A stretch of DNA of 64,000 nucleotides, taken from contig NC_087382.1 of assembly GCF_963675165.1 (NCBI RefSeq), forward strand, positions 3,759,963 to 3,823,962. The letters run 5' to 3'. Every line of letters begins with the position of its first letter. Positions within the stretch are counted from its first letter, which is position 1. A program made the position numbers and the translations under genes. The notes under the pieces are model-generated. The model was not told the origin of the DNA and did not search any database. It saw only the letters and a list, made by a program, of their open reading frames with translations. This document shows, one piece after another, positions 55,001 through 63,300 of the stretch. This stretch comes from Halichondria panicea (taxonomy: Eukaryota > Porifera > Demospongiae > Suberitida > Halichondriidae).

Positions 55001-55776
55001 TACAAATTAATGTACATACACTATTTCAGATACATTTATTTTGAGCAACTAAATAATATTACTGTTTCACTTACTGTGGAATAAGACTATAAGCTCTTTT
55101 CTTTTTAACCGATAAACATTGTTGTTCACTGGGTGAGCGTCGATTCAACACCAAGGGGGGCGGGGTCTGTCCAACTACAGGGCCACGCCCACTAGCATCA
55201 ATCACTGGATAGAGTAAAAAAATTGATTCAATAAAACATATGAAATTATAGAAAAAACACTGGAAATTTTTTAATACCTGCTGGGAAGGTACCATGAAAG
55301 AGCCCCTCTAGTTGTCTATGCAGTTGCCCTAGTGATCGTCTATCTTGTACATCAGTAAGGACGATGGTATCCCACTCCTGATTGTAAACTGTCACCGAGA
55401 GACGACCTTCGTTAATTCGAGTGGCCGCCACTGATTTGAGATCACGACGTGAGAACTGTGTGGGTGGTGGTGTGTAGTGTGCGAGGGGGTGGTGTGTGAG
55501 TGTGTGTGTTTTGTGTGCGAGGGGCCGGGGTGGGGGTGAATGCGTTTTGTGGGTGTGTGTGATTATGCTTAGTACATTGCATCGATTGTATGTTTGTTTG
55601 TTTACCTTCATTTTCTTCAATTTCCCCATCCCAGCCCCCTCCAGCATAAAACACGGCTGAGAGCCACCTAACACGGCCAGGGACAACTTGCAACTATGCT
55701 GCACCGGATGACGCGTCCCTCCCGCGAAGTGAAGCTTGACTGTGCACTGAAAGCTCACTAGAACCTCTGATTCCAT
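40014..55776 (-). CDS. USP37: USP37-type ubiquitin carboxyl-terminal hydrolase, 18 coding exons
   Basis: Exons (coding order): 55776-55606, 55455-55278, 55204-55075, 54969-54739, 54391-54233, 54063-53935, 53702-53576, 53268-53084, 52865-52742, 43367-43288, 43031-42931, 42684-42627, 42111-41058, 40856-40784, 40733-40630, 40538-40490, 40367-40229, 40053-40014. Every junction is GT-AG and every phase matches, giving 1043 residues (human USP37 is 979). Family signs: N-terminal PH-like region (1-116); Cys box GFANLGNTCYMN with catalytic Cys about 298; FVGFRQQDAHELL; a Cys pair CTSCGC; HLKRYGYN; and a His box GHYISDVY with His about 986. Between the catalytic halves lie a KEN triplet (about 568), an IVILDSDDE stretch resembling a SUMO-interacting motif, and three UIM-like helices (about 770, 900, 925). 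Expected role: removal of ubiquitin chains in cell-cycle control. Intron 43368-52741 hosts five receptor copies. The last tiny exon is the least certain. Confidence 0.9.
42200..42480. mobile_element. MITE in a USP37 intron
   Basis: Inverted arms include AATGTTATGATTTTCTGAAAG (left) and CTTTCAGAAAATCATAACATT (right), plus GATCCAAT/ATTGGATC. A related fragment lies at about 53430-53475. An open frame through the element is incidental. Confidence 0.65.
43564..43600 (+). promoter_or_regulatory. TATA box of copy 43712
   Basis: TATATAAGCCAGGG at 43564 follows CCCCCCTCCCTCCC, as in copy 20531. The initiator is reduced to TTGTCTAGCTACATCAG. Confidence 0.5.
43712..44742 (+). pseudogene. Receptor copy with duplicated loop 2 and one T-run frameshift
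   Basis: It is open from ATGGATGGACTGGAT at 43712 through TM4, then shifted by one base near a run of eight T (44258-44265). The other frame continues through TM5, TM6, TM7 and the tail to 44742. Apart from this one shift it looks intact. Loop 2 is unusual: CKHIETRTKQRLQALCC is followed by a second CKNIETRPIQRLRACC, an in-frame internal duplication of about 22 residues also present in 20531. The tail ends AEYLLMND, so the usual EVTPLVNN is replaced, though it still holds E-x-L-L. It lies inside the USP37 intron on the opposite strand. A sequencing or assembly slip in the T run is a real alternative to a dead gene. Confidence 0.7.
44743..45239 (+). other. Duplicated 3' flank, spacer
   Basis: Parts of the conserved 3' flank recur (TTATTTGTACATGCACACTCT). 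An isolated GCTATCTTTTGGTGTGTATATTC near 45168 is a TM7 scrap. No gene. Confidence 0.45.
45240..45740 (+). repeat. CA-tailed dispersed repeat, copy 3
   Basis: The core at 45420-45680 matches 3245-3540, and its 3' part matches the inverted copy at 35732-35860. It ends with TAGCAGTCTACACACACAGAC and a GC-rich terminus (CCGTATACATCGCTTGCGCATGC). This copy is not interrupted by the MITE. The left boundary is uncertain. Confidence 0.6.
45905..46437 (+). pseudogene. Receptor 3' fragment fused to a leader
   Basis: A type-A-like upstream region (TATAATTATAAGCAAGTCTTTGTCTAG near 45810) and leader end at CACCAAAA. The sequence then jumps to the end of TM4 (TTGGTGATATTTAAAACACC). TM5 is open. A deletion in AAGAATTTGTGTGC (AAAGTGAAA missing) and insertions in TM6 and TM7 break the frame. 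The tail (from about 46297) is near consensus and ends SEVTPLINN. A second isolated tail piece lies at 46532-46600. Confidence 0.8.
46880..47160 (+). promoter_or_regulatory. Type-B module of copy 47241
   Basis: From GAGCTCATAAATAAAGAG to GCTCCTATTTAAGGCTCCTGG (ATTTAAGG at 47087) and the GTCTAACACAATGCATG initiator. Complete and close to the 18345 module. Confidence 0.6.
47241..48219 (+). pseudogene. Receptor copy with one frameshift in a TA run
   Basis: The family start ATGGATGGGCAACTT is at 47241; an upstream in-frame ATG at 47157 lies in the leader and is unlikely to be used. TM1-TM4 are open. Near 47763 TGTTATATATAGTATTG has four more bases (TATA) than TGTTATAGTATTG in the related copy 5400, shifting the frame. 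From 47776 TM5, TM6, TM7 and the tail are intact (ends SEVIPLINN). No other damage is seen, so it may be freshly inactivated, polymorphic or mis-assembled. Loop 3 (WLCMLWKRRLLKSK) and TM6 (FFLAVLFTFNLLALCQLF) are closest to 5400. Confidence 0.75.
48220..48399 (+). other. Conserved receptor 3' flank
   Basis: Standard 3' flank with TTGTACATGTACACACAATGAG and ATAGTCAACTGCCCAAATAG, truncated by the insertion at 48400. Confidence 0.5.
48400..49352. mobile_element. Probable transposon insertion next to the distal module
   Basis: As at 31234, the flank GTTGTGTACA and the distal module start (AAGGTCAGTAATGAC) are separated here, by about 950 bp. CCCTTTCCTTGCCATT at the left and ATTGCCAAGGAAAGAGATAAGGG at the right form an imperfect inverted end. 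The interior has CTACTACTGCTG simple repeats (about 49063-49118) and no recognisable protein. Confidence 0.55.
49353..49552 (+). promoter_or_regulatory. Distal module and TATA-like box of gene 49674
   Basis: The distal module is complete from AAGGTCAGTAATGAC to GGTTACACACAATG. TATACAAAAGCAAGTCTTTG at 49543 precedes GTCTAACACACAATACACG. Confidence 0.55.
49674..50699 (+). CDS. Seven-transmembrane receptor-like protein, array member, intact
   Basis: This is an intronless frame of 341 residues, MDGLVHYDEDNNTYCPNITT at the start (sequons NNT, NIT). The helices follow the family pattern: TM1 SSIIGIVILVPTLILQLFF, TM3 entered at CPFFYLLVNSLNRYLFYVEM, TM4 GLPIPIIITEIVVIL, TM6 CTQMGHIFFVLVVILTWN, TM7 PVSFGVYIFMS. 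After TM4 the loop is acidic (IIDDLEEFEKKG). The tail has small changes (RNLTTKAQVRATNHHT, FLSRSTAESS) and ends SEVTPLVNNETLL. It lies within the large USP37 intron, transcribed opposite to USP37. Pseudogene 13904 has a similar N-terminus. Confidence 0.85.
   Translation: MDGLVHYDEDNNTYCPNITTEFVIKQLLPVLHISSIIGIVILVPTLILQLFFIYRYKSTFLHRQFLYTTVVVILLNVIYIIYPITVDVGCPFFYLLVNSLNRYLFYVEMMQMTTIHNILLYKLCKHMETRTMQRLQELCCNIRPRLWHEVILVCIQVGLPIPIIITEIVVILKAPLIIDDLEEFEKKGFIRPLLIVNVLLGLICIVLLVSWFGMLWKRRFLRNKVKFVCTQMGHIFFVLVVILTWNIIYLYSEFKYLLVIISVIRTFSPVSFGVYIFMSLPNLQRNLTTKAQVRATNHHTNPPSTRVSLPTDTAEHAPNFLSRSTAESSEVTPLVNNETLL
50957..52003 (+). CDS. Divergent seven-transmembrane receptor-like protein, possible founder
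   Basis: This is an intronless frame of 348 residues starting ATGAGTACC. It shares the seven-helix layout and scattered motifs with the array (HRSNFLLRLFFY for loop 1; MYKYIRG after TM3; CTVLLTSWFVMM in TM5; TPVSFFIYIWL in TM7) but is far more divergent than any two array copies. The N-terminus is longer (about 46 residues before TM1) and its promoter lacks the array TATA/initiator block. Its tail contains a Thr/His-rich stretch and then SSRVSLDSDT and FLSPSTSEPTEVTPLVNN, nearly the same protein sequence as the array although codons differ. It is the last copy, within the USP37 intron. I infer an older paralogue, perhaps near the origin of the array. Confidence 0.85.
   Translation: MSTLIPALQATLVDNNEYDIFSKSICFKDITEEQRQQVQAIGISGVICFFVLLLPILVLEAHYIFGHRSNFLLRLFFYMTLSATLLDAVYGSYTITQVDFKWTCSIIDYALYVQVILVLAINFVLLTMMYKYIRGVRMYSTKNICCAYPKANEMIFVVCLFVLPLIVPIIEIVMQQNPMEKNLELRYTIDRIFYTLVAIALILCVLCTVLLTSWFVMMIRNDLLRNRIGLLCREMSLFIWFIVFVLLWGVATIIEALDLNYAWYAIFPIVQTITPVSFFIYIWLTYEQKQKTTTHSPHTLTHRTHALPLSSRVSLDSDTNKRALVFLSPSTSEPTEVTPLVNNGTTTV
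52004..52320 (+). other. 3' flank of gene 50957
   Basis: Unlike the array 3' flanks. AATAAAGAG-like and AATAATAAATC sequences near 52290-52330 may serve in polyadenylation. No other gene is seen. Confidence 0.35.
52321..52546. mobile_element. MITE with about 45-bp TIRs, 226 bp
   Basis: The left arm AATAAAAGAGAGAGAGTATC with GAACAAAGCCTTGCCTTGCATC and the right arm GATGCAAGGCAAGGC with TTTGTTCGATACTCTCTCTC are inverted. The interior matches 13440-13620. It sits in the USP37 intron. Confidence 0.8.
53725..53895. repeat. Dispersed intronic repeat
   Basis: ACTCAAAGTTAGC occurs at both edges (about 53727 and 53877), with GAAATTGAACCTTCCAAACTC between. Related pieces occur at 40140-40215 and inverted at about 61330-61375 (AAGGTCCAATTTCAAAAAGC). 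The 40140 copy would produce a spurious C-terminal extension of USP37 if read through. Confidence 0.5.
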
Positions 55777-55841
55777 CTTAAAGTAGCTATTTGGTACTGA
55801 TCGTTACCAGTAAAAGCGTAATTGTACTTTTGTGACTGTGT

Positions 55842-56796
55842 GGGCGGTGGTCCGGTGCAGCATAGTTGCAAGTTGTCCCTGGCCGTGTTAGGTGGCTCTC
55901 AGCCGTGTTTTATGCTGGAGGGGGCTGGGATGGGGAAATTGAAGAAAATGAAGGTAAACAAACAAACATACAATCGATGCAATGTACTAAGCATAATCAC
56001 ACACACCCACAAAACGCATTCACCCCCACCCTGGCCCCTCGCACACAAAACACACACACTCACACACCACCCCCTCGCACACTTTTTCCTTCGATCCGCC
56101 ACAATGAAATCAGGGATATCACTGCCGACCTACTCACAGAAATCTGTCATGATGTCTCGGTGGAACCTGATCTCCAACCCCTGACTGGCGAAACCCTTGC
56201 TCACAGAACCGCCAATATATCGGATGGTGCCAGACTTGATGTCTCCATGAAGGGGTTCTGGGGAGGACGCCAAGAGAAGACATTCCTGGATGTCCGGGTG
56301 TTTAACCCACATGCTCCGTCAAACAAAAACTCTAGCATTACAAACTGTTACAAAAAGCACGAAAATGGAAAAAAAAGAGCTTATGAGCAACGAATCCGAG
56401 ATGTCGAACACTCAACCTTCACTCCAATAGCCCTTTCGGCCACAGGGGGCATGGCAAAACAGTCCACAACATTCTACAAGCGACTTGCCTCTCGTCTAGC
56501 TGAAAAATGGGAGCAGACATACTGCTCAACCCTGTACTGGCTACGTGCCCGCCTGTCTTTCTCTCTACTGAGATCTGCAATACAATGTATCCGTGGCGCC
56601 CGCTCATCTAGGGGCCACGCTGTGAAGTCCTCGCCAATTGATCTGATCAGCAGCGAGGCAAGCCTCCACTCCTAGCTACCTGGAGGAAAACTGAATTAAA
56701 GATATAATTTATAACATTACAATTATTTTTCTTGACTTGCTCCCACTACTATGTTGTACACGAAAAAAAAAAAAAAAAAAAAAAAAGGGCGGTGGT
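55842..56796 (+). mobile_element. Chimeric LINE insertion carrying USP37 exon 1 and intron 1 sequence
   Basis: Target duplications GGGCGGTGGT lie at 55842-55851 and 56787-56796. Inside, 55851-56082 is a 232-bp copy of USP37 sense sequence (source 55708-55477 on the minus strand: the later part of exon 1, the GTAAAC splice donor and about 130 bp of intron 1). I see one difference between the two. At 56083 it changes to a LINE 3' segment: an open frame to TAG at 56675 with FPSIRHNEIRDITADLL, FWGGRQEKTFLDVRVFNPHA, YKKHENGKKRAYEQRI, STFYKRLASRLAEKW and SLLRSAIQCIRGARS. This resembles the C-terminal end of a non-LTR retrotransposon polyprotein. A 3' untranslated part and 24 A (56763-56786) follow. 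The whole insert is non-functional as a retroelement. Confidence 0.9.
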
Positions 56797-56945
56797 GCGT
56801 GGGCGGGTAGGAGTATACTTTGATTTGTGGTACTGATCATCACACAAAAATGTTGTATTCCTATGTCGACCACGTGGCTAAAAAGAGTCTAAACCAGCTA
56901 GCTAGCTAGCTGTGCAAGTACGTGTTGCTAGCTATTTTCATTGCA

Positions 56946-59587
56946 ATGGGAAGATTTGGCCTGGATAAGAAAGCACTGTTTTGCTTGTGTGCTGTACTTG
57001 GTTTAGGCATCTTGTTGATGTACGTGTCTCTGTTTCTGGAGAGGGAGCGAGACGATAATATGAAGGTGGGCGGGGCTGGCTGCTATGCCCAGAGTGTTTT
57101 TTTTTATAGAAACTGTTTTCAGTCATGAGTCTAGATATTTCTGGTATGCCCACAAAACAGCAATCTAAACCAACAGCTTTTATATAATTATATAGGCTCT
57201 CTCATTCTCAGCTATAGCTAGTTTAATATTTATATAGAAACTGCTTTCATTGATCAGTATTTCCGGAATGCCAATGTAGCTGTCTGTTTGTAACTTAAGC
57301 CCCCTACCAATATTTCAATATAGTTGAAATAGCTATATCTGTATATCGATATAGTAGCAATGTATAAACCAACAGCTTTATATATTGGCACTGGTATAAA
57401 TATCAAGATTCGTGGCTTAAGGCAGTTGAACTTGAGTCTCCTGTTATCGATATCTATATATCTCGTACCCAAGTAGCTCTTTCAACTATAGTTGAAATAT
57501 CTATGTCTGTCCTGACATTTCTACAGGCTTCTTTAAAGTTGCCTCAAGTGTTGAGACGTTCCTATGTGCACCTCAGCCAGAGCAAAGAGATCATTATGAA
57601 CAAGATTGCTCTCATCAGGGCCGAGGGAAAACAAAAACTCATTGTAAGCCAATCTAATCTCATGGATAATGTTCTAACTTGTGTTTAGGTGGTCAGTGAT
57701 TTTGACTTGACACTAACCAAGTACCGCGTCAAAGGTCAACTGGGAATGACTTCATATCGTAAGGATTATATGCTTGCGGCTATTTTCTCGACCATTCTTG
57801 TATTGGTCCTCCATTTTTCAGGTGTTGTGGATACTTCACTACAAATGTCCGAGGCTTATCGTCAAGAGGTTTGTTGTTTTGTTTGATCCAATTTCAGCAA
57901 AACAAAATTTAAATTCCTATAAATACAGGCACTGTCACTGAGGGATCTCTACGCTCCCATTGAGCATAACCAGTAAGAAACTACACTATGCAACAAAAAT
58001 ATTTTTCTCCTAATGCATCATAAATACATCATCATCGTAATACATAATACACTATTTTGCAGAGATCTTTCACTCCAAGAAAGAGCTCAAGCTATGGAAG
58101 ACTGGTAGGAATGGTTTACTCCCATCCATTAGATATGTACTTTGATCACAGTGTATGTCAATTATTTTGTGTAGGACTACAGGTGCCAATGACTTGCTTG
58201 TCAAACATCAGCTGAGGAGAGATGATATTCCAAACATTGTGGCTAAAGCTAACGTAGAGCTGAGGTACAGGACATGCATGAGTATAATAAGTAATTGATG
58301 TATCATACCGTATAGCGAGTAATTTTTGACGATCGCAAATTGTGGTGATAGCATTTTTTAACGGACTTGTATATTGAACATGCTCCACTTCCGCTGCTTT
58401 TTGGTCCTCGAAAATTACCCGCTATACGATAGTTGGAAACTTATCTTGCCCCCCCCCACACAAAAATTATTATACGTTAAAAATACTTGTATGCAACCAT
58501 TGTCTAAAGCGTCAAATCCAGTTTCTTTTCTTTTTTGCACAGACCTCACTACCACCTCTTCTCAGAGCTCCTCTCTGCTGAGAATATTCCACTGCTAATA
58601 TTTTCTGCTGGTCTGTGGGACTCTGTCTCAGAGATACTGGAGCAGCAACAAGGGCCCCTAGGGGACAATGCACACATTGTGTCTAATAGACTTGTGTTCA
58701 ATAAGGCTGGAGTTGCAGTCGATTATCAAAGGCCCGTGATACACAGTTATAGGAAAGGAACGATTCCTGATCGTTTTATGGACGTGAAGAACTCTATACA
58801 GGTGAGCTTACAATTCATCTGTTACCATAACAGGAGTGCATGAATAATAAATAGTGGGACATTTTCGCTACATGTATTTGGCTCGAGAGCCCTCAGAAGA
58901 AATGTTCTTAGGTTGTAATATTCGTGTTTCAATGCCAAGATCTTTGTACTATTGTTGCATTTTGTTTTGACTAAGAAAATTACGACTCGTTCGGCTTCAA
59001 AATTTCTGCAGCAGGAACAAAACCTGACATTGCAGTAGTGCCCAGCCTCACGTCCACCACACCTATGCTTGTGTTCTGTCATTCGTATAATAATCTGTGT
59101 CCACGCCCAACTATCTATGTTTGTGTGTGTGTGTACAGTCATTTGTATAATCCTCATTATACAGGGTAGGTACAACGTGGTGTTGCTAGGAGACACTCTC
59201 TCGGACACTAAGATGACTGCTGGACTGGAGAGAGTAGATCATGTGATCAAGATTGGATTCCTAAACTCTAATGTAAGTACTTTTTCATCATGCATACAGT
59301 TGTTGTGCATTTACATGCGTTGGTAAATTAGCTCGGTTGGCTTCCAAAAAATGTTTGTTAAGTATACAAATCAAAACGTTTCATTAAAAAGCTGTACCAT
59401 TTATAGTTTGTGGGTTGTAGCAAGAGTTGGTTGTATGTACATGCAGCGTAGTCTTCAATCATCATGTGCTCCCTCTATACAGGAGAAAGAGTTGATGTCC
59501 AAATATAAGGAACGTTTCGATATTGTTCTGACAGGAGACCCTGACTTGAGCACACCTCTGTGTGTACTCAAAACTATACTAGAGTAG
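56946..59587 (+). CDS. NT5C3A: Cytosolic 5'-nucleotidase III-like protein, 10 exons
   Basis: Exons: 56946-57065, 57527-57643, 57689-57758, 57822-57868, 57929-57972, 58063-58104, 58175-58264, 58543-58801, 59165-59272, 59483-59587. All GT-AG, phases agree; 333 residues plus TAG, as in animal NT5C3 proteins (about 300-336). Residues about 9-29 form a hydrophobic N-terminal segment (a signal anchor is likely). HAD-phosphatase motifs: DFDLTLT with nucleophile Asp about 83, IFSAG (motif II), a YRKG Lys region, and LLGDTLSDTKM (motif IV acidic pair). Expected reaction: dephosphorylation of pyrimidine nucleoside monophosphates. It is divergent from USP37 (the chimeric LINE lies between) and convergent with the TRIQK-like gene. 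Symbol by family resemblance; a and b paralogues cannot be told apart here. Confidence 0.9.
58307..58432. mobile_element. CCGTATAGCG-family MITE in nucleotidase intron 7
   Basis: ACCGTATAGCGAGTAATTTTTG at the left and CGAAAATTACCCGCTATACG at the right are inverted. Another half-copy starts at about 62611 in a WDTC1 intron. Confidence 0.8.
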
Positions 59588-59857
59588 GAATATTTCGTCC
59601 TTTTATTTTATAATTACAAAAATGTATTATCAGAACTTCCATGTTACTGTATTCAAATCATGCCCCTCACTGCTTCCCCATGCCATCAATGACATTATTA
59701 ACAATTGTAGTGAGTTTGAGTGCACATGTAATATTATGGGAGTATAAAAATACTACAAAATATAAGGGGCACAAAGATTGCATGGTGGAAGAAGAAGGAA
59801 TTAACATACATGGCTCTATCAGTCTATGTATATTCATTAGAAGTCAGTATAATAAGT

Positions 59858-60148
59858 TCATCCCTTAATTTTCGTCGCGACCCAGGACACAGCGTTGGCC
59901 ATCTCCGCTGCAAACAAGGCATAGAATCCAGTTATTAGAACCAGCAACACTACGAGCAAGATTATAATCAATATCCAATTTTTCTTCTGAGAACGACTTG
60001 AAGTGTTTGACTTGACAGAATGACGGCCTCTGAACTTGGCCCGACTATGCTGACTCTGATAGCGTCCAATTTGACGCCTGTACTCGTCCACATTGCTCCT
60101 AGACGATGAGTGTTTACCACCACTAGCTGCAGCATTTTGCCTCCCCAT
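59858..60148 (-). CDS. TRIQK: TRIQK-like small ER membrane protein
   Basis: This is a single-exon frame of 96 residues, start MGRQNAAAS at 60148. VDEYRRQIGR followed by a basic Q/R-rich stretch (YQSQHSRAKFRGR) resembles the QxxK/R repeats of TRIQK, whose vertebrate members are about 86 residues and also begin MGR. A single transmembrane segment occupies about residues 58-80 (WILIIILLVVLLVLITGFYAL), near the C-terminus as in TRIQK. The cytoplasmic N-terminus is Ser/Arg-rich. The family is ER-associated and its molecular function is poorly known. It is tail-to-tail with the nucleotidase gene (270 bp apart) and head-to-head with WDTC1 (188 bp apart). The identity rests on motif and topology only. 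Confidence 0.65.
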   Translation of the reverse strand: MGRQNAAASGGKHSSSRSNVDEYRRQIGRYQSQHSRAKFRGRHSVKSNTSSRSQKKNWILIIILLVVLLVLITGFYALFAAEMANAVSWVATKIKG

Positions 60149-60336
60149 TGTGTTCCATTTAGTGCACACTTCTTTGTTTTTAAATTACTTTGCACCGTAA
60201 GGTACGGGGTCAAAGTCCAACTTTGAATCGTTAAATTAGAACACAAGGCCAGAAGATCAGCATCTTTGTTTACTTGATTGAGGACTTGTAACATATGGTG
60301 ATACCGGTACTGTACTGAGACAGAGAAGCTTACAAC
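60149..60336. promoter_or_regulatory. Bidirectional promoter region, TRIQK-like / WDTC1
   Basis: Only 188 bp separate the two start codons. No TATA box is obvious in either direction near the expected distance. Both 5' leaders and promoters must fit here. Confidence 0.6.
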
Positions 60337-63300
60337 ATGGCTGCCAATATTCTGGACATGTTGGCAGAGAGACAGGTCTTAGTAAGTTCCTCAAGACCCA
60401 TTGAAATAGTCATTTTGATTCAAGTTTTGATATAAATTATGTATGTACGTACGTACGAATGTAACTATTAGTGTTATATATATAGGGTGATGAGTTTTCC
60501 ACGAGACGGTTGTTTAACCACACCCATGGCCACGCCTCCTTAGTAGAGCGGCTAGGACTCGCTGCTCAATTGAAGGTACGTAGCGTAAATACATGTACGT
60601 GAAATCCTGTTCACTGATTAGTGTACACTATCCCTGCCCACACACCACACTACCCACACCGCACACCCCGCCCACACACACACAGGGTCACAGAGGCTGT
60701 GTCAACTGCCTACAGTGGAGCACTGACGGAAGGTACTACCATATATGGTAGTAGGCTACACTATACATGTACACGTGCCCCTCCCCCCTCGACCTTTTTA
60801 ATGGTTTAACACAACTCTAAGAGTTTTGAGGTTGTATGAAATCAACGTAGATAACTATAAGAAAGAAGAATGAGACAATAGAGCCTATTGTCTTAATTCA
60901 GTGTATTTAGTAAAGCCAATAAAATATATACAATCTATCCACTTGCTAACGTCCCTCCCCTTAGTTACCTCTTGTCAGGATCTGATGACATGTCCGCCAT
61001 TCTCTGGGACCCTTTCAAGAGGAGAGAGGTTGTTACCATGCCAACCGGGCATACCGGCAACATTTTCTCTGTTAAAGTGAGTGTACTTAAAAGTTGTATT
61101 GATATTCAAATTTCCAATCCCTACTATATGAAGTTTATTTATAGTACAACTTTTTACCTACACACACGGTGACACCACACACACACTCACAGTTTGTGCC
61201 GTTCACTGGTGACTCTCAGATTCTAACTGGAGCAGAGGATAGGGACGTAAAATTACACGATCTCCACGCCATGGAAACCAGACGAGTATGTACACACACA
61301 CACTCTGAGAATTGTTTAATGCCTGTTTGAAAGGTCCAATTTCAAAAAGCATTCTGTAGCTCTAGAGGAGGTCTATCAAATAGTGTGTGTTTAGGTTATG
61401 GTTTATGATTAGGCTCGAATTTGTCAAATAGCAATTAAGTCTTTCATAACCCTTAGCTATTATGACCTTACCTTACCTACCATAAATTGTTGCTGCTGCA
61501 CACCCCCCCACACACACCCACACAGGTGTGGTCTTGTAGCAGCAGTCGTGTGAAGAGGCTGGCAGTTCACTCTCACTCACCCCACTTGGTCTGGAGTGCA
61601 GCGGAGGACGGATGCATCAGGTAATGTCATGATCTAGTTTCATTACGTCACACTCCACTTTACCTACTGTACATGGTTAAGAGTAGCCAAATTATCTGTG
61701 TGTGTTATTACAACCTTCTCCTGTAGAGCATTTCTAGCTTTTTAGTTTTATGTATTGTCTGTTGAATAATTATGTTACCCCCCCCACACACGCACACACA
61801 CACACACACCCTACGCCCACTCACACCAACCCACACACACTCTCACACACACACAGACAACTTGACCTCCGAGAGCCTCACACTTGCACAGGGGATGGTT
61901 CGTGCCGCAACGTGCTAATAGACCTCAACCAAACATGTGGTGGTGGTGGCCCAGCCTCCGGGCCGCAGCTCAAATGCCTCGACATCAACCCAGTACGACC
62001 TGAGCAAATAGCTGTGGGTGCATTGGACCCGTTTGTCCGCGTATACGACACTCGAATACTAAGCCTGCAACGAATGGCACAGAGCGCCTCCTCAACCCAC
62101 GGAGACCCAGCCTGTCTGGCACATTTCGCCCCAGGGCATATCTCAAACCCAGCAATTAGAAAAAAGCGGGAACTAAGCGGACTTGCGTCGACGTATGTAG
62201 AGTACAGTCAAGACGGTCGAGAGCTACTTGTGAATTTATCTGGAGAACATGTGTATCTTTTTGATACAACGCTCTTTACCGAATCTTTGAAATACGATTT
62301 CGATAAAGCAGACTCTGATTCTGTACCAATCGTGCGACCACATCACTATGCTACCACCGTCCCATCTATGAGCTGTCATGTGACTACAAGTGCAGGTCAT
62401 GTGACCTCTCGTCAACAAGATGGTGATATTGATGTCAGTATTGAATTGCAGCTACTCAAAGATAAAGCGCTGGATTTGACCAAAGCTAAGCATTACACAC
62501 AGGCTATAGACACTCTCTCCCACGCTATATCGCTGTGTCCCTCCTGGTATGAGCTCTACTACCTGAGGGCAACTGCATTCTACACCAGGAAATGGTCAGT
62601 CTATAATTATTACCGTATAGCGAGTAATTTTTGTATGATGGAAATGTTTGTACTTTGAGAATTAATCCGAAAATTGTTATGCATAATTGGTTCAACGTCA
62701 CTATCCTAGAATACGAAATATTTAATTGGGCAATTCATATACCTTCGCTGTTACGGTACTATTAATATTTCCGACTACATAGGGGGGGTGACTACTATCG
62801 TAACCATAGTAACGTCCATATATAACCGACTACATAGGGATGGTGACTACTATGCTGCACTGAGAGATGCTGAATCAGCACTATCCTTATGCCCCTCCTC
62901 TAAGAAAGTCCACCAACGGCGACTACGATGTCTACTGCACCTTGGTCCTAGGGACGTGGCTCAGAGGCTTCTGATTGGCTACAAGGACGCGTTTCCTAGT
63001 GACAGAGAATTTGTAACGAGATTTCAGACGGAACTGGACAAGCACTCGTCAGATGGTGGGTGTGGTTATGGTATTGCCCGAGTGCATACGTGCATTGATT
63101 CAGATTAAGTTTTACAAAGTAGTTGCTGTGTGGTACATGTACTAGCATATTAAAACTCAAAAGCCATATCTTTATTTCGTTTCTGATTTTTTTACTCAGC
63201 TACTAAGAATGGTGTCTCCGTGGAGAGGCAGCAGCTGTCCCAGTGGGAGGTACATAGACAGAGCATGGCGTACGACTACAAGCAACGCTACTGTGGCCAT

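Noticed and set aside
55246-55776. 176-residue single-exon USP37 start
   Set aside because: It reads through intron 1 (CA-rich); splice sites at 55606 and 55455 give a phase-consistent two-exon solution.
55866-56675. 269-residue gene
   Set aside because: It is the chimeric insertion: out-of-frame USP37 sequence followed by the LINE C-terminal segment.
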